NCBI GenBank assembly: GCA_019594235.1
Contig: JAFDTG010000020.1
Span: 1 to 19,095 of the forward strand
Source: Candidatus Saliniplasma halalkaliphilum
GTDB lineage: Archaea > Thermoplasmatota > Thermoplasmata > Halarchaeoplasmatales > Halarchaeoplasmataceae
Direction of reading: 5' to 3'
Length of the DNA: 19,095 nt
Position numbers and translations under genes: made by a program. Below the pieces are notes generated by a model. It was not told the DNA's origin and searched no databases. It saw only the letters and a list, made by a program, of their open reading frames with translations. Of this stretch, positions 6,562-14,421 are shown in pieces. The first letter of the stretch is position 1, and each line of letters starts with the position of its first letter.

Positions 6562-7401
6562 TCATAATATAGCTGATAGAAGATCAAGTTCATAAACCAT
6601 TGTTTCCAATCTATCGGTTTCATCTACCACTGGAAGTTGGCCATAATCGTTCCTTCTCATTATTCTTGCAGCCTCGTGGATCTCGGTACCATGGAAAACA
6701 GAGATGGGCTCTTTGACCATAGCATCTTTTACTGATATATCAGGCAGTTCGAATTTAGATTCCTCATAATACAATTTCATTATATTCTTTAATCCCTGCC
6801 ATGACCATGTATTTTCATCCTGTTCTAGACCGAGTTCAGATACCATTAGTTCACCGTTGATCTCCGATAGATTAAACAGATCCCTATCTGTAATGATCCC
6901 AACGAGGGTTGTATCCTTATCGACTACAGGGAATGCATATATTCCAGTAAGTTTCATTGTTTGAAGTGCTATCTTTATCGGTGTGCCTTCATAAATAGGT
7001 ACACAAGGACTACTAGCAGTTTCTCCTACAGGGATATCAATTCCAAGTTCTTCTACGTATTCCAGCATATCCGCGGTAGTGATGATACCTACACACTCAC
7101 CGCCGTTCTCAGTAACCGGCAGGTAATGTACATTTTCTGCCTGGAATAATTCAGCAGCTTTTTGAAGTGGATCATCTACAGCAACTCTAGGATGATCTTT
7201 TCTGTAAATCAAAGCAAGTTGATCCTCATCCGGATGTTCAAAAATATCGTGTCTGCTTAGAAAACCTTTTAGGATACCATCTTTGACGATAGGTACTCCA
7301 GTTAATTTATTTTCTACCATTATTTTCATAACATCTCTTCGATTACCTGGTAGCTCTGCTACAACGGGGTCTTTCGTCATTAAATCTTCTACATTTTCCA
7401 T
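6562..7401 (-). CDS. Four-CBS-domain protein (putative nucleotide-sensing regulator)
   Basis: A 279-residue cytoplasmic protein of four tandem CBS domains and nothing else: about residues 5-54 (VEDLMTKDPVV to SRHDIF), 62-115, 124-180 (GIITDRDLF at its end) and 222-278. Paired CBS domains form Bateman modules that usually bind adenosine nucleotides or SAM and act as energy sensors. With no attached enzyme, the target is unknown. The frame is open 14 codons further upstream (7443), but the ATG at 7401 is preferred: GGAGGAGG lies about seven bases before it, and the longer form would run into the UspA coding sequence. The UspA stop is two bases upstream, so these two stress-type proteins are probably made together. 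Co-transcription with glyS is likely. Confidence 0.88.
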   Translation of the reverse strand: MENVEDLMTKDPVVAELPGNRRDVMKIMVENKLTGVPIVKDGILKGFLSRHDIFEHPDEDQLALIYRKDHPRVAVDDPLQKAAELFQAENVHYLPVTENGGECVGIITTADMLEYVEELGIDIPVGETASSPCVPIYEGTPIKIALQTMKLTGIYAFPVVDKDTTLVGIITDRDLFNLSEINGELMVSELGLEQDENTWSWQGLKNIMKLYYEESKFELPDISVKDAMVKEPISVFHGTEIHEAARIMRRNDYGQLPVVDETDRLETMVYELDLLSAIL

Positions 7402-7403
7402 AT

Positions 7404-7844
7404 TTACTCCTCCTCCTTTATCTTGATAACCATAACGGGACACATTGCATGCCTAATCACTTTTTCAGCGGTACTACCTAATAATAATCTAGAAAAACCT
7501 GAACGGCCATGGGTGCCTATAACTATAATGTCAGACTCTTTAGAGTCTTCAATTATTATCTCTGCAGGATGACCTTCTATAACACTTCTCTCAATATCCA
7601 CACCAACCTCATCAGCCCTTTCTTCTATATCATCAAGAACGTCTTCACCTTTGTTCTTCATATGACTTGTTATATTTGTAACCAAATCGTCAGGTGGTAG
7701 ATCTAAAAATGTAGATGTATCGACTACGAACAAGATCTTTGCTTTTGCACCGAGAAGTCTAGCCAAAGATAGTCCTTTCTCTACAGCTATTGAATTTGCT
7801 TTTGAACCATCGGTAGGTATCAATATTTTTTTGTAGCTTTCCAT
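7404..7844 (-). CDS. Universal stress protein, UspA family (ATP-binding type)
   Basis: A single UspA domain of about 146 residues. The N-terminal strand KKILIPTDGS carries the Asp that binds ATP, and the C-terminal region has the ATP-binding pattern GTHGRSGFSRLLLGSTAEKV (G-2x-G-9x-G-S/T), followed by HAMCPVMVIK as the last strand. Proteins with this pattern bind ATP and are linked to stress survival; the partner is not known. Two starts are possible: ATG at 7850, which overlaps the upstream stop as ATGA, and ATG at 7844, two codons later. The later one is preferred because GGTG at 7856-7853 is eight bases from it and only two from the first. It sits between an amidohydrolase and a CBS protein. 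Confidence 0.92.
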   Translation of the reverse strand: MESYKKILIPTDGSKANSIAVEKGLSLARLLGAKAKILFVVDTSTFLDLPPDDLVTNITSHMKNKGEDVLDDIEERADEVGVDIERSVIEGHPAEIIIEDSKESDIIVIGTHGRSGFSRLLLGSTAEKVIRHAMCPVMVIKIKEEE

Positions 7845-7846
7845 GT

Positions 7847-8896
7847 TCATAACACCACTATATCTTTAATATCCCTCGGAGACGATCTAGTGACAACTTC
7901 ATAAGCAGGTTCATAACCTTTAGTATCCAGAACCATGTATGTGTCCTCTTTCTTATTCGTTTTTCCAACATTCAAAGAGGGATATAAACTTTCCCTTGGA
8001 TTCCATGTTGCCATCATTAAAATATCTTCCGCCGTAACGCCTCCTTTCAGTCTGCTGGTCCTGTAGGCGAATTCCATTTCTCTGAACATGTCTGGGCTAG
8101 CTAACATTGCATTATCAGTACCCAAAGATAAGGTGACACCGTTTTCTACCATTAAAGGTATATTTGGAATTTTTCCGAACTGCATATTACTTCTAGGACA
8201 TATCACAATAGGTATGTTGCTTTCTGCACAGCGTTGAAGGTCATCTACAGCGGCTTCGATCATATGGACTAGGTGATGGATATCATAATGAAGAATGTCC
8301 TCTAAAGGTTCTCTAGCGTCTTCAGAACAATGAAGAGCAAATGGGGTTCCCTTGCCGTTAACTTCTTTCGCCATCTTAAAAAACTCATCTTTATCCCAAT
8401 CCCTATAAGCACTTAGACCTATACCATCAGAAAGCGATAATAACTTTTTAAATTCATTTTCATCATATTTTCGTTGTGAAGGACGTCCGAAGATTTGGAT
8501 ATTCAAATTTTTATCAAGAGCTTCGATAGCTTTTTTTATACTGCTCACACCTTCTATTCCGCCTTCCCTAAATTCAATAACATCATATATCCCATTTTTT
8601 TGGGCTTCAGTAAAAAAACTACGCATACATTCAATGATAACATTTTCATCAACATCGTTTAGAGCCCTATGTTTTATACCTCCGGGTCCCACGACTTCTT
8701 CTATAGTACCTTCAGGTGCACATCTAATAAATGAGTCTCCACTGTGGGTATGAGCATTAACAAACGTGGGGATAATTATGGCATCTTCACCTTCGTCTCC
8801 GCCCTCCTCGAATTCGACGACTTTAGAGTCTTGAATACCAATTTGTGATTGAACGAAGTTTTCTTCAGTCAACAGGGGTCCGGAATAAATTTTCAT
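7847..8896 (-). CDS. Metal-dependent amidohydrolase (cytosine/guanine deaminase-like superfamily)
   Basis: A 349-residue enzyme of the amidohydrolase superfamily. It has the first metal ligands in VNAHTHSGDS (H49, H51), a third histidine in FALHCSED (H189), a possible fourth in HHLVHMIEA (207-211), the CPRSNMQFG stretch, and the catalytic Asp in SLGTDNAML (D261). The short N- and C-terminal strands form the usual composite beta domain. The superfamily branch with HCSE and LGTDN includes deaminases of bases and nucleosides and chlorohydrolases; the actual substrate cannot be read from the sequence. A TATA-like element ends about 19 bases upstream and no ribosome-binding site is seen, suggesting an extra, leaderless promoter inside the gene run. 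The 3' end overlaps or abuts uspA. Confidence 0.88.
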   Translation of the reverse strand: MKIYSGPLLTEENFVQSQIGIQDSKVVEFEEGGDEGEDAIIIPTFVNAHTHSGDSFIRCAPEGTIEEVVGPGGIKHRALNDVDENVIIECMRSFFTEAQKNGIYDVIEFREGGIEGVSSIKKAIEALDKNLNIQIFGRPSQRKYDENEFKKLLSLSDGIGLSAYRDWDKDEFFKMAKEVNGKGTPFALHCSEDAREPLEDILHYDIHHLVHMIEAAVDDLQRCAESNIPIVICPRSNMQFGKIPNIPLMVENGVTLSLGTDNAMLASPDMFREMEFAYRTSRLKGGVTAEDILMMATWNPRESLYPSLNVGKTNKKEDTYMVLDTKGYEPAYEVVTRSSPRDIKDIVVL

Positions 8897-8914
8897 ATCA
8901 AATCTAAATCGGTG

Positions 8915-8926
8915 TATATTATTTAA
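8915..8926 (-). promoter_or_regulatory. Candidate internal TATA box before the amidohydrolase gene
   Basis: On the minus strand TTAAATAATATA is centred about 25 bases before the ATG at 8896, which would allow a leaderless transcript for the amidohydrolase-uspA-CBS-glyS part of the run. It lies in the 35-base gap after the zinc-ribbon gene. Confidence 0.4.
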
Positions 8927-8931
8927 GGATT

Positions 8932-9741
8932 TTACTCAAGTTCAAGTAAATCATACGGGGACATACCACATCCAGGGCATTCTTCCTTACTCTCTGCATA
9001 AATCGTATCACAGTTTGGACATTTTACGGATAGGTTATTCCCACACTTTCGACAAAGGAATGCCTCGCTCTCTACCTCTTCACCACATCTAATACATGTA
9101 TAGCTATTACCGATATCTTTGCTTTCGTCTTCCCCATCTTCCGGCTCGGACCATTTAGTATAACCTATTAGAGATTCCCGCTGAGATATATCACCTAAAT
9201 CTGTTTTCGGTCCCGTAAAGTACTCTTTCTTTTTTTCGATTTCTATCCCTTTTCGGGCTCTCGGTACGGTAATATAGGCGAATAACAAAGACACGAAGAA
9301 TAAAGGTATAGCTAAAGAGATATGAACATAATTGTATCCAAGTCCATAAGGGTCACCTAGATTATTTATCATCAATAATACCCGAACGCTGAAGATCAAT
9401 GCTATCGCTGAAGATAAAAAGAGTGGGACCGAAGTCAACACCAAATAATTTGCCAGAAGTTTCTTCTTGATTTTCCTAGCTAGAACACCTACTCTCCCTA
9501 TCAAAGCAAATAAAATACCAAAACCAAAACCGGTACTAGCATAGTTAATATTACTATTGATACTAGAAATATTTTCATTCTCAGAATTTGAAATTTCTAG
9601 TTTTGAAATCCAGTTTCTACTTTCTTCACCAACTACATCTTCGGTGATCCATGGAAGAACGGGAGTTAAGATCAGCCCTACTAATGCAATATAGAAAATG
9701 AACATCAGCATACGGTCTATTAATTTCTTAGTGATTTTCAT
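8932..9741 (-). CDS. Four-helix membrane protein with C-terminal double zinc ribbon
   Basis: A 269-residue protein I do not recognise as a named family. Membrane helices are predicted near residues 12-33, 70-88, 97-121 and 138-160, with a polar, Asn/Ser-rich loop (about 35-68) after the first helix that probably faces outside. After an acidic linker (about 195-212) come eight cysteines in four CxxC knuckles (C216/219, C230/233, C241/244, C255/258), a double zinc ribbon that would lie in the cytoplasm. Such ribbons often mediate protein or RNA contacts. The first helix carries GLILTPVLPW, nearly repeated in the adjacent upstream protein (GLILGFVLPW), so the two may share ancestry or form a complex. 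Only three bases separate the two genes, implying joint translation. Function unknown. Confidence 0.8.
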   Translation of the reverse strand: MKITKKLIDRMLMFIFYIALVGLILTPVLPWITEDVVGEESRNWISKLEISNSENENISSINSNINYASTGFGFGILFALIGRVGVLARKIKKKLLANYLVLTSVPLFLSSAIALIFSVRVLLMINNLGDPYGLGYNYVHISLAIPLFFVSLLFAYITVPRARKGIEIEKKKEYFTGPKTDLGDISQRESLIGYTKWSEPEDGEDESKDIGNSYTCIRCGEEVESEAFLCRKCGNNLSVKCPNCDTIYAESKEECPGCGMSPYDLLELE

Positions 9742-9744
9742 ATC

Positions 9745-10356
9745 TTAATCTACTCCCTTTTTAATTGGCTTTTTAACCGGCCTTTTCACTTCTTTTTTTT
9801 GTTCTGATTTTGTTTTGAACTTTAGAGCAGAAAATTCTTTCTTAACCGCACCCATACTGATCTTAAATGATATTACTCCTAATGCAATAAAAGAAAGAGG
9901 AGCAGGTGTGAATAATATACCGTTAATCTCCTCTGACATTATTGTGAGTCTATTAAAAGATATCATGAACCCCAAATAATAAAGTGAAAACAAAACAAAC
10001 AGCATCGATAAAATCACCAATATATTTCCCAACACTAACCTTGTCCAGCTGGACTTTATAGACGATATCAATTCTATATCCTCGAAGAAACTAATTAGAA
10101 GTATAATTAGTCCTGAAATTAGTATGGCAATCAAATATACAAAAAAATCACTTCTGATAAACATACTTCCGATCGCTAAATCCAACAATGCTGATAACAA
10201 TTCGTCCCCAAGCACTTTAGCCCAAGGCAAAACAAAACCTAAGATCAACCCTATCACTGAAATAGTAACCAAGTAAATACCCGTTTTATATCTTGCACCG
10301 CCAGGCTTTTTCCGTCTATAGTTACCACCGTATTTCTTATTCCCTTTATATCCCAT
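9745..10356 (-). CDS. Four-helix membrane protein of unknown function
   Basis: A 203-residue protein with a basic, Gly-rich N-terminus (about 25 residues), four predicted membrane helices near 26-45, 71-91, 107-132 and 147-169, and a very basic Lys/Pro tail (about 170-203, ending VKRPVKKPIKKGVD). Both ends would be cytoplasmic by the positive-inside rule. The first helix has GLILGFVLPWAK followed by a short acidic loop, matching the start of the downstream zinc-ribbon membrane protein. No enzyme motif is visible. It is the first gene of the minus-strand run toward glyS, with a TATA box at 10399-10406 and a GGAGAA ribosome-binding site at 10371-10366. Confidence 0.75.
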   Translation of the reverse strand: MGYKGNKKYGGNYRRKKPGGARYKTGIYLVTISVIGLILGFVLPWAKVLGDELLSALLDLAIGSMFIRSDFFVYLIAILISGLIILLISFFEDIELISSIKSSWTRLVLGNILVILSMLFVLFSLYYLGFMISFNRLTIMSEEINGILFTPAPLSFIALGVISFKISMGAVKKEFSALKFKTKSEQKKEVKRPVKKPIKKGVD

Positions 10357-10398
10357 ATTTTCATTTTCTCCATAAACAAGCCCCCGTACAAATGATAC

Positions 10399-10406
10399 TA
10401 TAAATA
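10399..10406 (-). promoter_or_regulatory. TATA box for the membrane-protein gene pair
   Basis: On the minus strand TATTTATA predicts a transcript start near 10376, about 20 bases before the ATG at 10356 and just before the GGAGAA ribosome-binding site. Confidence 0.5.
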
Positions 10407-10417
10407 TCTTTCAGTAT

Positions 10418-10446
10418 CAGATAATTATAATGCCAGACAATTATAG
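10418..10446. repeat. Two tandem copies of a 13-base motif
   Basis: CAGATAATTATAA (10418-10430) and CAGACAATTATAG (10434-10446) match at 11 of 13 positions with a 16-base period. They lie just upstream of the TATA box of the membrane-protein pair, a place where archaeal regulators bind, but also directly after the tRNA-Ser gene. The A+T-rich content makes chance likely enough to keep confidence low. Confidence 0.35.
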
Positions 10447-10485
10447 TATAAACTAAAATAATTTTAATCAAGATCACAATAATAG

Positions 10486-10570
10486 CGCCGAGAGAGGGAT
10501 TCGAACCCCCGAGGTGCAAAGCACCACGAGATCTCCAATCTCGCGCCTTACCAGACTGAGCTATCTCGGC
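10486..10570 (-). tRNA. tRNA-Ser (anticodon GGA)
   Basis: On the minus strand a full 85-base tRNA can be folded: acceptor stem GCCGAGA with TCTCGGC, D arm with GCTC and GGTA, anticodon stem CGAGA:TCTCG around the loop TTGGAGA (anticodon GGA at 10536-10534, reading UCC and UCU), a long variable arm GGTGC:GCACC as in type II tRNAs, and a T arm with TTCGAAT. The discriminator base is G, as usual for serine. No intron is present and CCA is not encoded. The long variable arm and GGA anticodon make serine unambiguous. Confidence 0.97.
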
Positions 10571-10601
10571 ATGTGTATTAGCTGTTTATAGGTGAAAACA
10601 A

Positions 10602-10613
10602 GGTAATATATAA
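10602..10613 (-). promoter_or_regulatory. TATA box for tRNA-Ser
   Basis: On the minus strand TTATATATTACC is centred about 37 bases before the tRNA 5' end, so transcription would begin roughly ten bases before the mature tRNA. It sits in the 44-base gap after the cbf5 stop codon. Confidence 0.5.
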
Positions 10614-10614
10614 T

Positions 10615-11559
10615 CTATTTCCATTTTTTAGGATATTCTCCGGCAGGATGGAAAACTCTATCGGTTTTAACGACAAGACCTTCTTCCATATCCATTACAT
10701 CTTCTGCACTAAAAATGGCTTTGCCTATAGCAATACCTTCATCTTTTGTAGAAACTATTGAAACGGTATCATTTCTAGCAAAATCTTCCATTTCCAAGAT
10801 ACCTGGAGCCGCAAGATCTGCTCCATTGAGTACAGAACCAGCGGCATTATCCTTGATTCTAAGTTTGGGAAATACTTCTAAAGCTCTTTCATATGGAATC
10901 AACATCTCCATTAGTTCATTACTATCTCCATCATTGTAAGATAATAAAGCATCTTTAATATCTTGTAAGATAAGGCTTTCTTCTTCTAAAAAAACCCCGG
11001 ATTTTGTCCTACGAAGGTCCATCATGTGACCTCTTGTTCCAGCAGCTTTACCGATGTCCTTACATAAAGTTCGGATATAAGTTCCAGATTCGCATCTAAC
11101 AAATAGTAAATAATCTCTTCTAGTATGGTCTAAAATTTCTATTTCGTATATCGTCCTAACTCTTCTTTCCTTTTTTACCCCCGATCTTAGGGGGGGTGTC
11201 TGATAGATCTCACCTTGAAATCCCTTTAAAATTTCTTTAACTTGACTGAGATCAACATTACTATGAAAATGCATGGCAGCGATGTACTCTTTTGGAACAT
11301 TATGTAGGAGGTCGATAACTCTTACAGAGTATCCCAAACCCATGGGTAATACACCGGTTACTTGAGGGTCAAGAGTTCCACTATGACCTGCTTTACAATC
11401 AAATAATTCCTGAACCCATGCTGAAACCTGATGACTTGTGGGTCCGGCTGGTTTATCGATAATAATTAGTGATCTTTTCAACGCTTCATCTATACTTCTT
11501 TCGTGAGGATATTTCCCCCATTCGGATAAGGTATTAACTTTTTCTCTAATGTGATCCAT
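10615..11559 (-). CDS. tRNA/rRNA pseudouridine synthase Cbf5 (TruB family)
   Basis: A 314-residue archaeal Cbf5/dyskerin homologue. In archaea this protein isomerises uridine in rRNA as the catalytic subunit of H/ACA guide RNPs and can also make pseudouridine 55 in tRNA. The TruB motif GHSGTLDPQVTGVLP has the catalytic Asp at residue 64. Other family elements are IIIDKPAGPTSHQVSAWV near 33, the PPLRSGVKKERRVR loop near 122 and SGTYIRTLCKDIG near 158. The C-terminal part (about 232-305) is a PUA RNA-binding domain starting near LRIKDNAAGSVLNGADL. Cbf5 normally works with Nop10, Gar1 and L7Ae, none of which is in this window. Its start overlaps the cytidylate kinase gene by 14 bases, making it the last gene of the ribosomal cluster before tRNA-Ser. 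Confidence 0.95.
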   Translation of the reverse strand: MDHIREKVNTLSEWGKYPHERSIDEALKRSLIIIDKPAGPTSHQVSAWVQELFDCKAGHSGTLDPQVTGVLPMGLGYSVRVIDLLHNVPKEYIAAMHFHSNVDLSQVKEILKGFQGEIYQTPPLRSGVKKERRVRTIYEIEILDHTRRDYLLFVRCESGTYIRTLCKDIGKAAGTRGHMMDLRRTKSGVFLEEESLILQDIKDALLSYNDGDSNELMEMLIPYERALEVFPKLRIKDNAAGSVLNGADLAAPGILEMEDFARNDTVSIVSTKDEGIAIGKAIFSAEDVMDMEEGLVVKTDRVFHPAGEYPKKWK

Positions 11560-12094
11560 TTAGAACCCCGTCGATAATTTTGGATACTATTTCTTCAGGT
11601 GAATTTTCCACCGAATCTATTACTATGTCATAGATCCCAGTATCTAGAAGGTCTATATCATAATACTCTCGATATCTTTTTCTTTCGCTTTTTTCTCTTT
11701 TCTTAACCAAATTCCTTGTTCTCTCTAAATCCATATCTTCTCTATCTACGATCCTTTTGATACGTGTATCTAAATCGGCTTCTATCCAAACTTTATAAGC
11801 AATTTTATTTGACTTAGAAAGCATATGTCCAGTTAACCTACCCTCCAAAATACATCCTGGTTTAGCTTTTTTAACAATCCTCTTATCGAGTTCAATATCA
11901 ATATTTTCATCGTTCTCAGCAACTTCACCGAATTCTTCTACAGTATAACCTCTTTCTTTTGCTAATTCTCTAAAAATTTCACCGGTTGATATCAAATTCA
12001 TCCCGGTTTTTTGACTTAACAGTTTAGCAGCAGTGCTTGTACCACTGCCTGGTAATCCACTTATAGTGATTATAAATTCTTCAAAGTCGTTCAT
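11546..12094 (-). CDS. cmk: Cytidylate kinase, archaeal type
   Basis: A 182-residue P-loop kinase that phosphorylates CMP or dCMP with ATP. The Walker A motif GLPGSGTS is at residues 13-20, followed by STGEIFRELAKERG, a phrase characteristic of archaeal cytidylate kinases, which are shorter than bacterial ones. Further on are VIEADLDTRIKRI-type lid residues and a basic REDMDLERTR segment. The start overlaps the stop of the DUF106 gene (ATGA) and the end overlaps cbf5, so it sits in the middle of a coupled trio. Its place beside secY and cbf5 is common in Euryarchaeota, probably linking RNA turnover products to growth, though that link is inference. Confidence 0.92.
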   Translation of the reverse strand: MNDFEEFIITISGLPGSGTSTAAKLLSQKTGMNLISTGEIFRELAKERGYTVEEFGEVAENDENIDIELDKRIVKKAKPGCILEGRLTGHMLSKSNKIAYKVWIEADLDTRIKRIVDREDMDLERTRNLVKKREKSERKRYREYYDIDLLDTGIYDIVIDSVENSPEEIVSKIIDGVLNGSH

Positions 12095-12801
12095 TCAGAT
12101 GCCCTCAACTCTTCATCGCCAATTTTCTTTTTAAAGGTTAATATCTGTAAAGTCACCCTTAATACCTGACCTAAGGGAATGGACAATAGCATATAAACTC
12201 CAATCCATTGTGGAAATGGTATCGGACCTAGATTATACATCTTAAGAAAACTTGCGTTAAGTGCCCAAGGAACGGAAAAAGTATCATTCTGTAAACCTTC
12301 TAGAAAAGACCATAACCATCCAAATATTGAGATAATTACCAACATCGTGATGGCCATTGATTTTATCTGAGGTTTGAATGTTTTCATCTGAAGTTTAGAA
12401 ATTTCTGGTTGAAGTTTTTCCATTTTCTTGACTTTGGTACTTTTATTAGCTTTTTTTGCCTCCATCATGTCTTTTTGGAAGGCCGATGTTTTCTTTTGTA
12501 TCTCAGCCATTTCAACCCAATCGATGAACATATCTCTTACAAGAGTGGAAAATGCTATCATCAATGAACCAGTGATCACAAGTGTTAAAACAGGATAATT
12601 GCCATCAAAACCTACGATAGGTTCTAAAACAATTCCTAGAAGTCCCCCCATGGATGCCCTTAATCCTTCATCGAACATCACCATTAGGGTCAATATCCCT
12701 AGGAATATGTAGATGAATCTCCTCAAGCTAAACAGTTCTTTAGGTTCTTCATCATCTTCGATATCTTCCTCGATGCTTTCTTCTTCCTCTTTTTCAGCCA
12801 T
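12091..12801 (-). CDS. DUF106 membrane insertase (EMC3/TMCO1/Oxa1 superfamily)
   Basis: A 236-residue membrane protein. A strongly acidic, cytoplasmic N-terminus (about 1-20) precedes helices near 28-44, 69-91, 147-169 and 198-219. Between the second and third is a lysine-rich coiled region (about 95-140, with QKDMMEAKKANK and MEKLQPEISKLQMK). That arrangement is typical of archaeal DUF106, a family related to YidC/Oxa1, EMC3 and TMCO1 that helps insert membrane proteins near the ribosome. Its position directly after secY and within the ribosomal-protein run agrees with co-translational insertion. The gap to secY is 31 bases with an AGGTG ribosome-binding site. Confidence 0.9.
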   Translation of the reverse strand: MAEKEEEESIEEDIEDDEEPKELFSLRRFIYIFLGILTLMVMFDEGLRASMGGLLGIVLEPIVGFDGNYPVLTLVITGSLMIAFSTLVRDMFIDWVEMAEIQKKTSAFQKDMMEAKKANKSTKVKKMEKLQPEISKLQMKTFKPQIKSMAITMLVIISIFGWLWSFLEGLQNDTFSVPWALNASFLKMYNLGPIPFPQWIGVYMLLSIPLGQVLRVTLQILTFKKKIGDEELRASE

Positions 12802-12832
12802 TCAAACACCTATCTTAATGTAGCACAGATCA

Positions 12833-14407
12833 TCATTGATTTCCGAAGAAATCTCTAAGCATAGGATGCATCTCCATCATCTGTTCCTTACCCATCTGTT
12901 CATACAGCTCCGTCAAGATGCTAATCGCAAGGAATAGACTAACTCCTCCAGCATCTCCTACGGTCCCGATCATGTTAGCACTAGCTGCTAACGCTCCTAT
13001 GAAAAATCCACTGAACACCGTGATCGCAGGTATGTATCGTTCTAATACCTTTCTGAGAACTCTTGGGTCCCTTCTGAAACCTGGAATCTGCATACCACTA
13101 TCTTGAATCTGTTCTGCGACCGATTCCGCATCCATATTAGTGGTTCTAACCCAGAATATAGAGAACAAAATCGAAAATACGGTCATAAACAAAAAGTGAC
13201 CTATAACTCTAGCGATTATCTGTGCTTTGCTATAAGTCCATTCCACACCTTCAGGACTCAGCATTCCGGCATATCTATCCGATATCAATGGTAACAGCCA
13301 ATCACCCAGACCATGTACATTAGATATATACCAAGCAGCACCGGCTATTGGTTCTGTAGATCCGGGTTGGAAAACACCAAGCCATGCAGCTTCTCCAAAT
13401 ATAGGGAAGTTCTGGAAGGTTGGATGTGTGTAGAATAACATAGAAAACAGATTAATATTTGCTAATAAAGCTGAAACTAAAATGACTGGAATTACAGATG
13501 CGTAAATCAATTTTAGAGGATATCGTCCCCGAGCACCACGTGCCCGCCCATGGGCCAAGGGGAGTTCAACTCGAGATGATTGTACATAAGCTACCATCAA
13601 AAATATTAGTATTGTAGTAGGTAAAGTTATCAAAGCGTTAGGAGGTTGTAGCAATAAATTTTCAAAACCACCACCAGCAAGTTCTTGGGCTGATGAGTGC
13701 TGTATGGTCCAGACCGCTCTTGGAATAGCTCCAACTGGAGCGGGTGATCTTCCAGCCGGATCCTGTGCCCAATTAAAGATACCGGTGAACAAACCCTGTG
13801 AAACTCCAGCAACGATGAACAAACTGATACCACTACCTATACCCCACTTAGAAACAACTTCATCCATCAAGAAAAGTAAATAACAACCTATTGAAAGTTG
13901 TATTACTATTATCATCCTTGCTAACATTAAACCTTGACCTGCAACCAAACCATCTAATGTTTCGATAAAGCCCTGACCAGGCACCAAAAACCCATAAACT
14001 TGAGGTATCGCCTGAACAAGTATCATAACAATTACGAGGAATTTTTGTGTATTCTGATAAACTGCTTTATCATCTGGATCCTTCATGTCCAAATTAATGA
14101 TGTCTGCTCCCTGAAAGAGCTGCATGATAATAGATGCGTTAACAATAGGCATTATGCCAAGGTGTACGATAGAACCAGACTCACCAGCAAAAATTGCTCT
14201 GAACTGCTCAAACAAGTCCATTGTTTGTGCTGGATCTAAACCATAAATAAGGATATTTGTCATGGATAAATAAACGACCAATATCAATATGGTCCAGATT
14301 ATCTTCCTCCGAAAATGAACGTGCCCTTCAGGTTGTTTGACTGCGGGCATTCGGTCCACGAGAGGTTTGAGCTTGTATAATCTGCTCTTTTCTTCATCCT
14401 CGGCCAT
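12833..14407 (-). CDS. secY: Preprotein translocase subunit SecY (Sec61 alpha)
   Basis: A 524-residue multispanning protein forming the Sec channel in the cytoplasmic membrane. The start KLKPLVDRMPAVKQPEGHVHF is the usual amphipathic N-terminus; the first membrane helix follows near 33-52. The plug region after helix 1 leads into GIMPIVNASIIMQLFQGA. Later come KWGIGSGISLFIVAGVSQGLF, the cytoplasmic loop with SSRVELPLAHGRARGARGRYPLKLIYAS that contacts ribosomes, and a C-terminal part with QDSGMQIPGFRRDPRVLRKVLERYI. It is longer than many archaeal SecY proteins because of extracellular loops around residues 205-250 and 325-370. GGAGAG upstream supports the start; 14 bases separate it from the uL15 gene. 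Confidence 0.97.
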   Translation of the reverse strand: MAEDEEKSRLYKLKPLVDRMPAVKQPEGHVHFRRKIIWTILILVVYLSMTNILIYGLDPAQTMDLFEQFRAIFAGESGSIVHLGIMPIVNASIIMQLFQGADIINLDMKDPDDKAVYQNTQKFLVIVMILVQAIPQVYGFLVPGQGFIETLDGLVAGQGLMLARMIIVIQLSIGCYLLFLMDEVVSKWGIGSGISLFIVAGVSQGLFTGIFNWAQDPAGRSPAPVGAIPRAVWTIQHSSAQELAGGGFENLLLQPPNALITLPTTILIFLMVAYVQSSRVELPLAHGRARGARGRYPLKLIYASVIPVILVSALLANINLFSMLFYTHPTFQNFPIFGEAAWLGVFQPGSTEPIAGAAWYISNVHGLGDWLLPLISDRYAGMLSPEGVEWTYSKAQIIARVIGHFLFMTVFSILFSIFWVRTTNMDAESVAEQIQDSGMQIPGFRRDPRVLRKVLERYIPAITVFSGFFIGALAASANMIGTVGDAGGVSLFLAISILTELYEQMGKEQMMEMHPMLRDFFGNQ

Positions 14408-14421
14408 TTTCTATTCTCTCC

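Noticed and set aside
7402..7443. N-terminal extension of the CBS protein from the ATG at 7443
   Set aside because: It overlaps the UspA coding region, has no family similarity, and a strong GGAGGAGG site precedes the ATG at 7401.
13000..14407. Possible frameshift or fusion in SecY because of its length
   Set aside because: The frame is continuous with family motifs in order; the extra length falls in external loops, which vary naturally.
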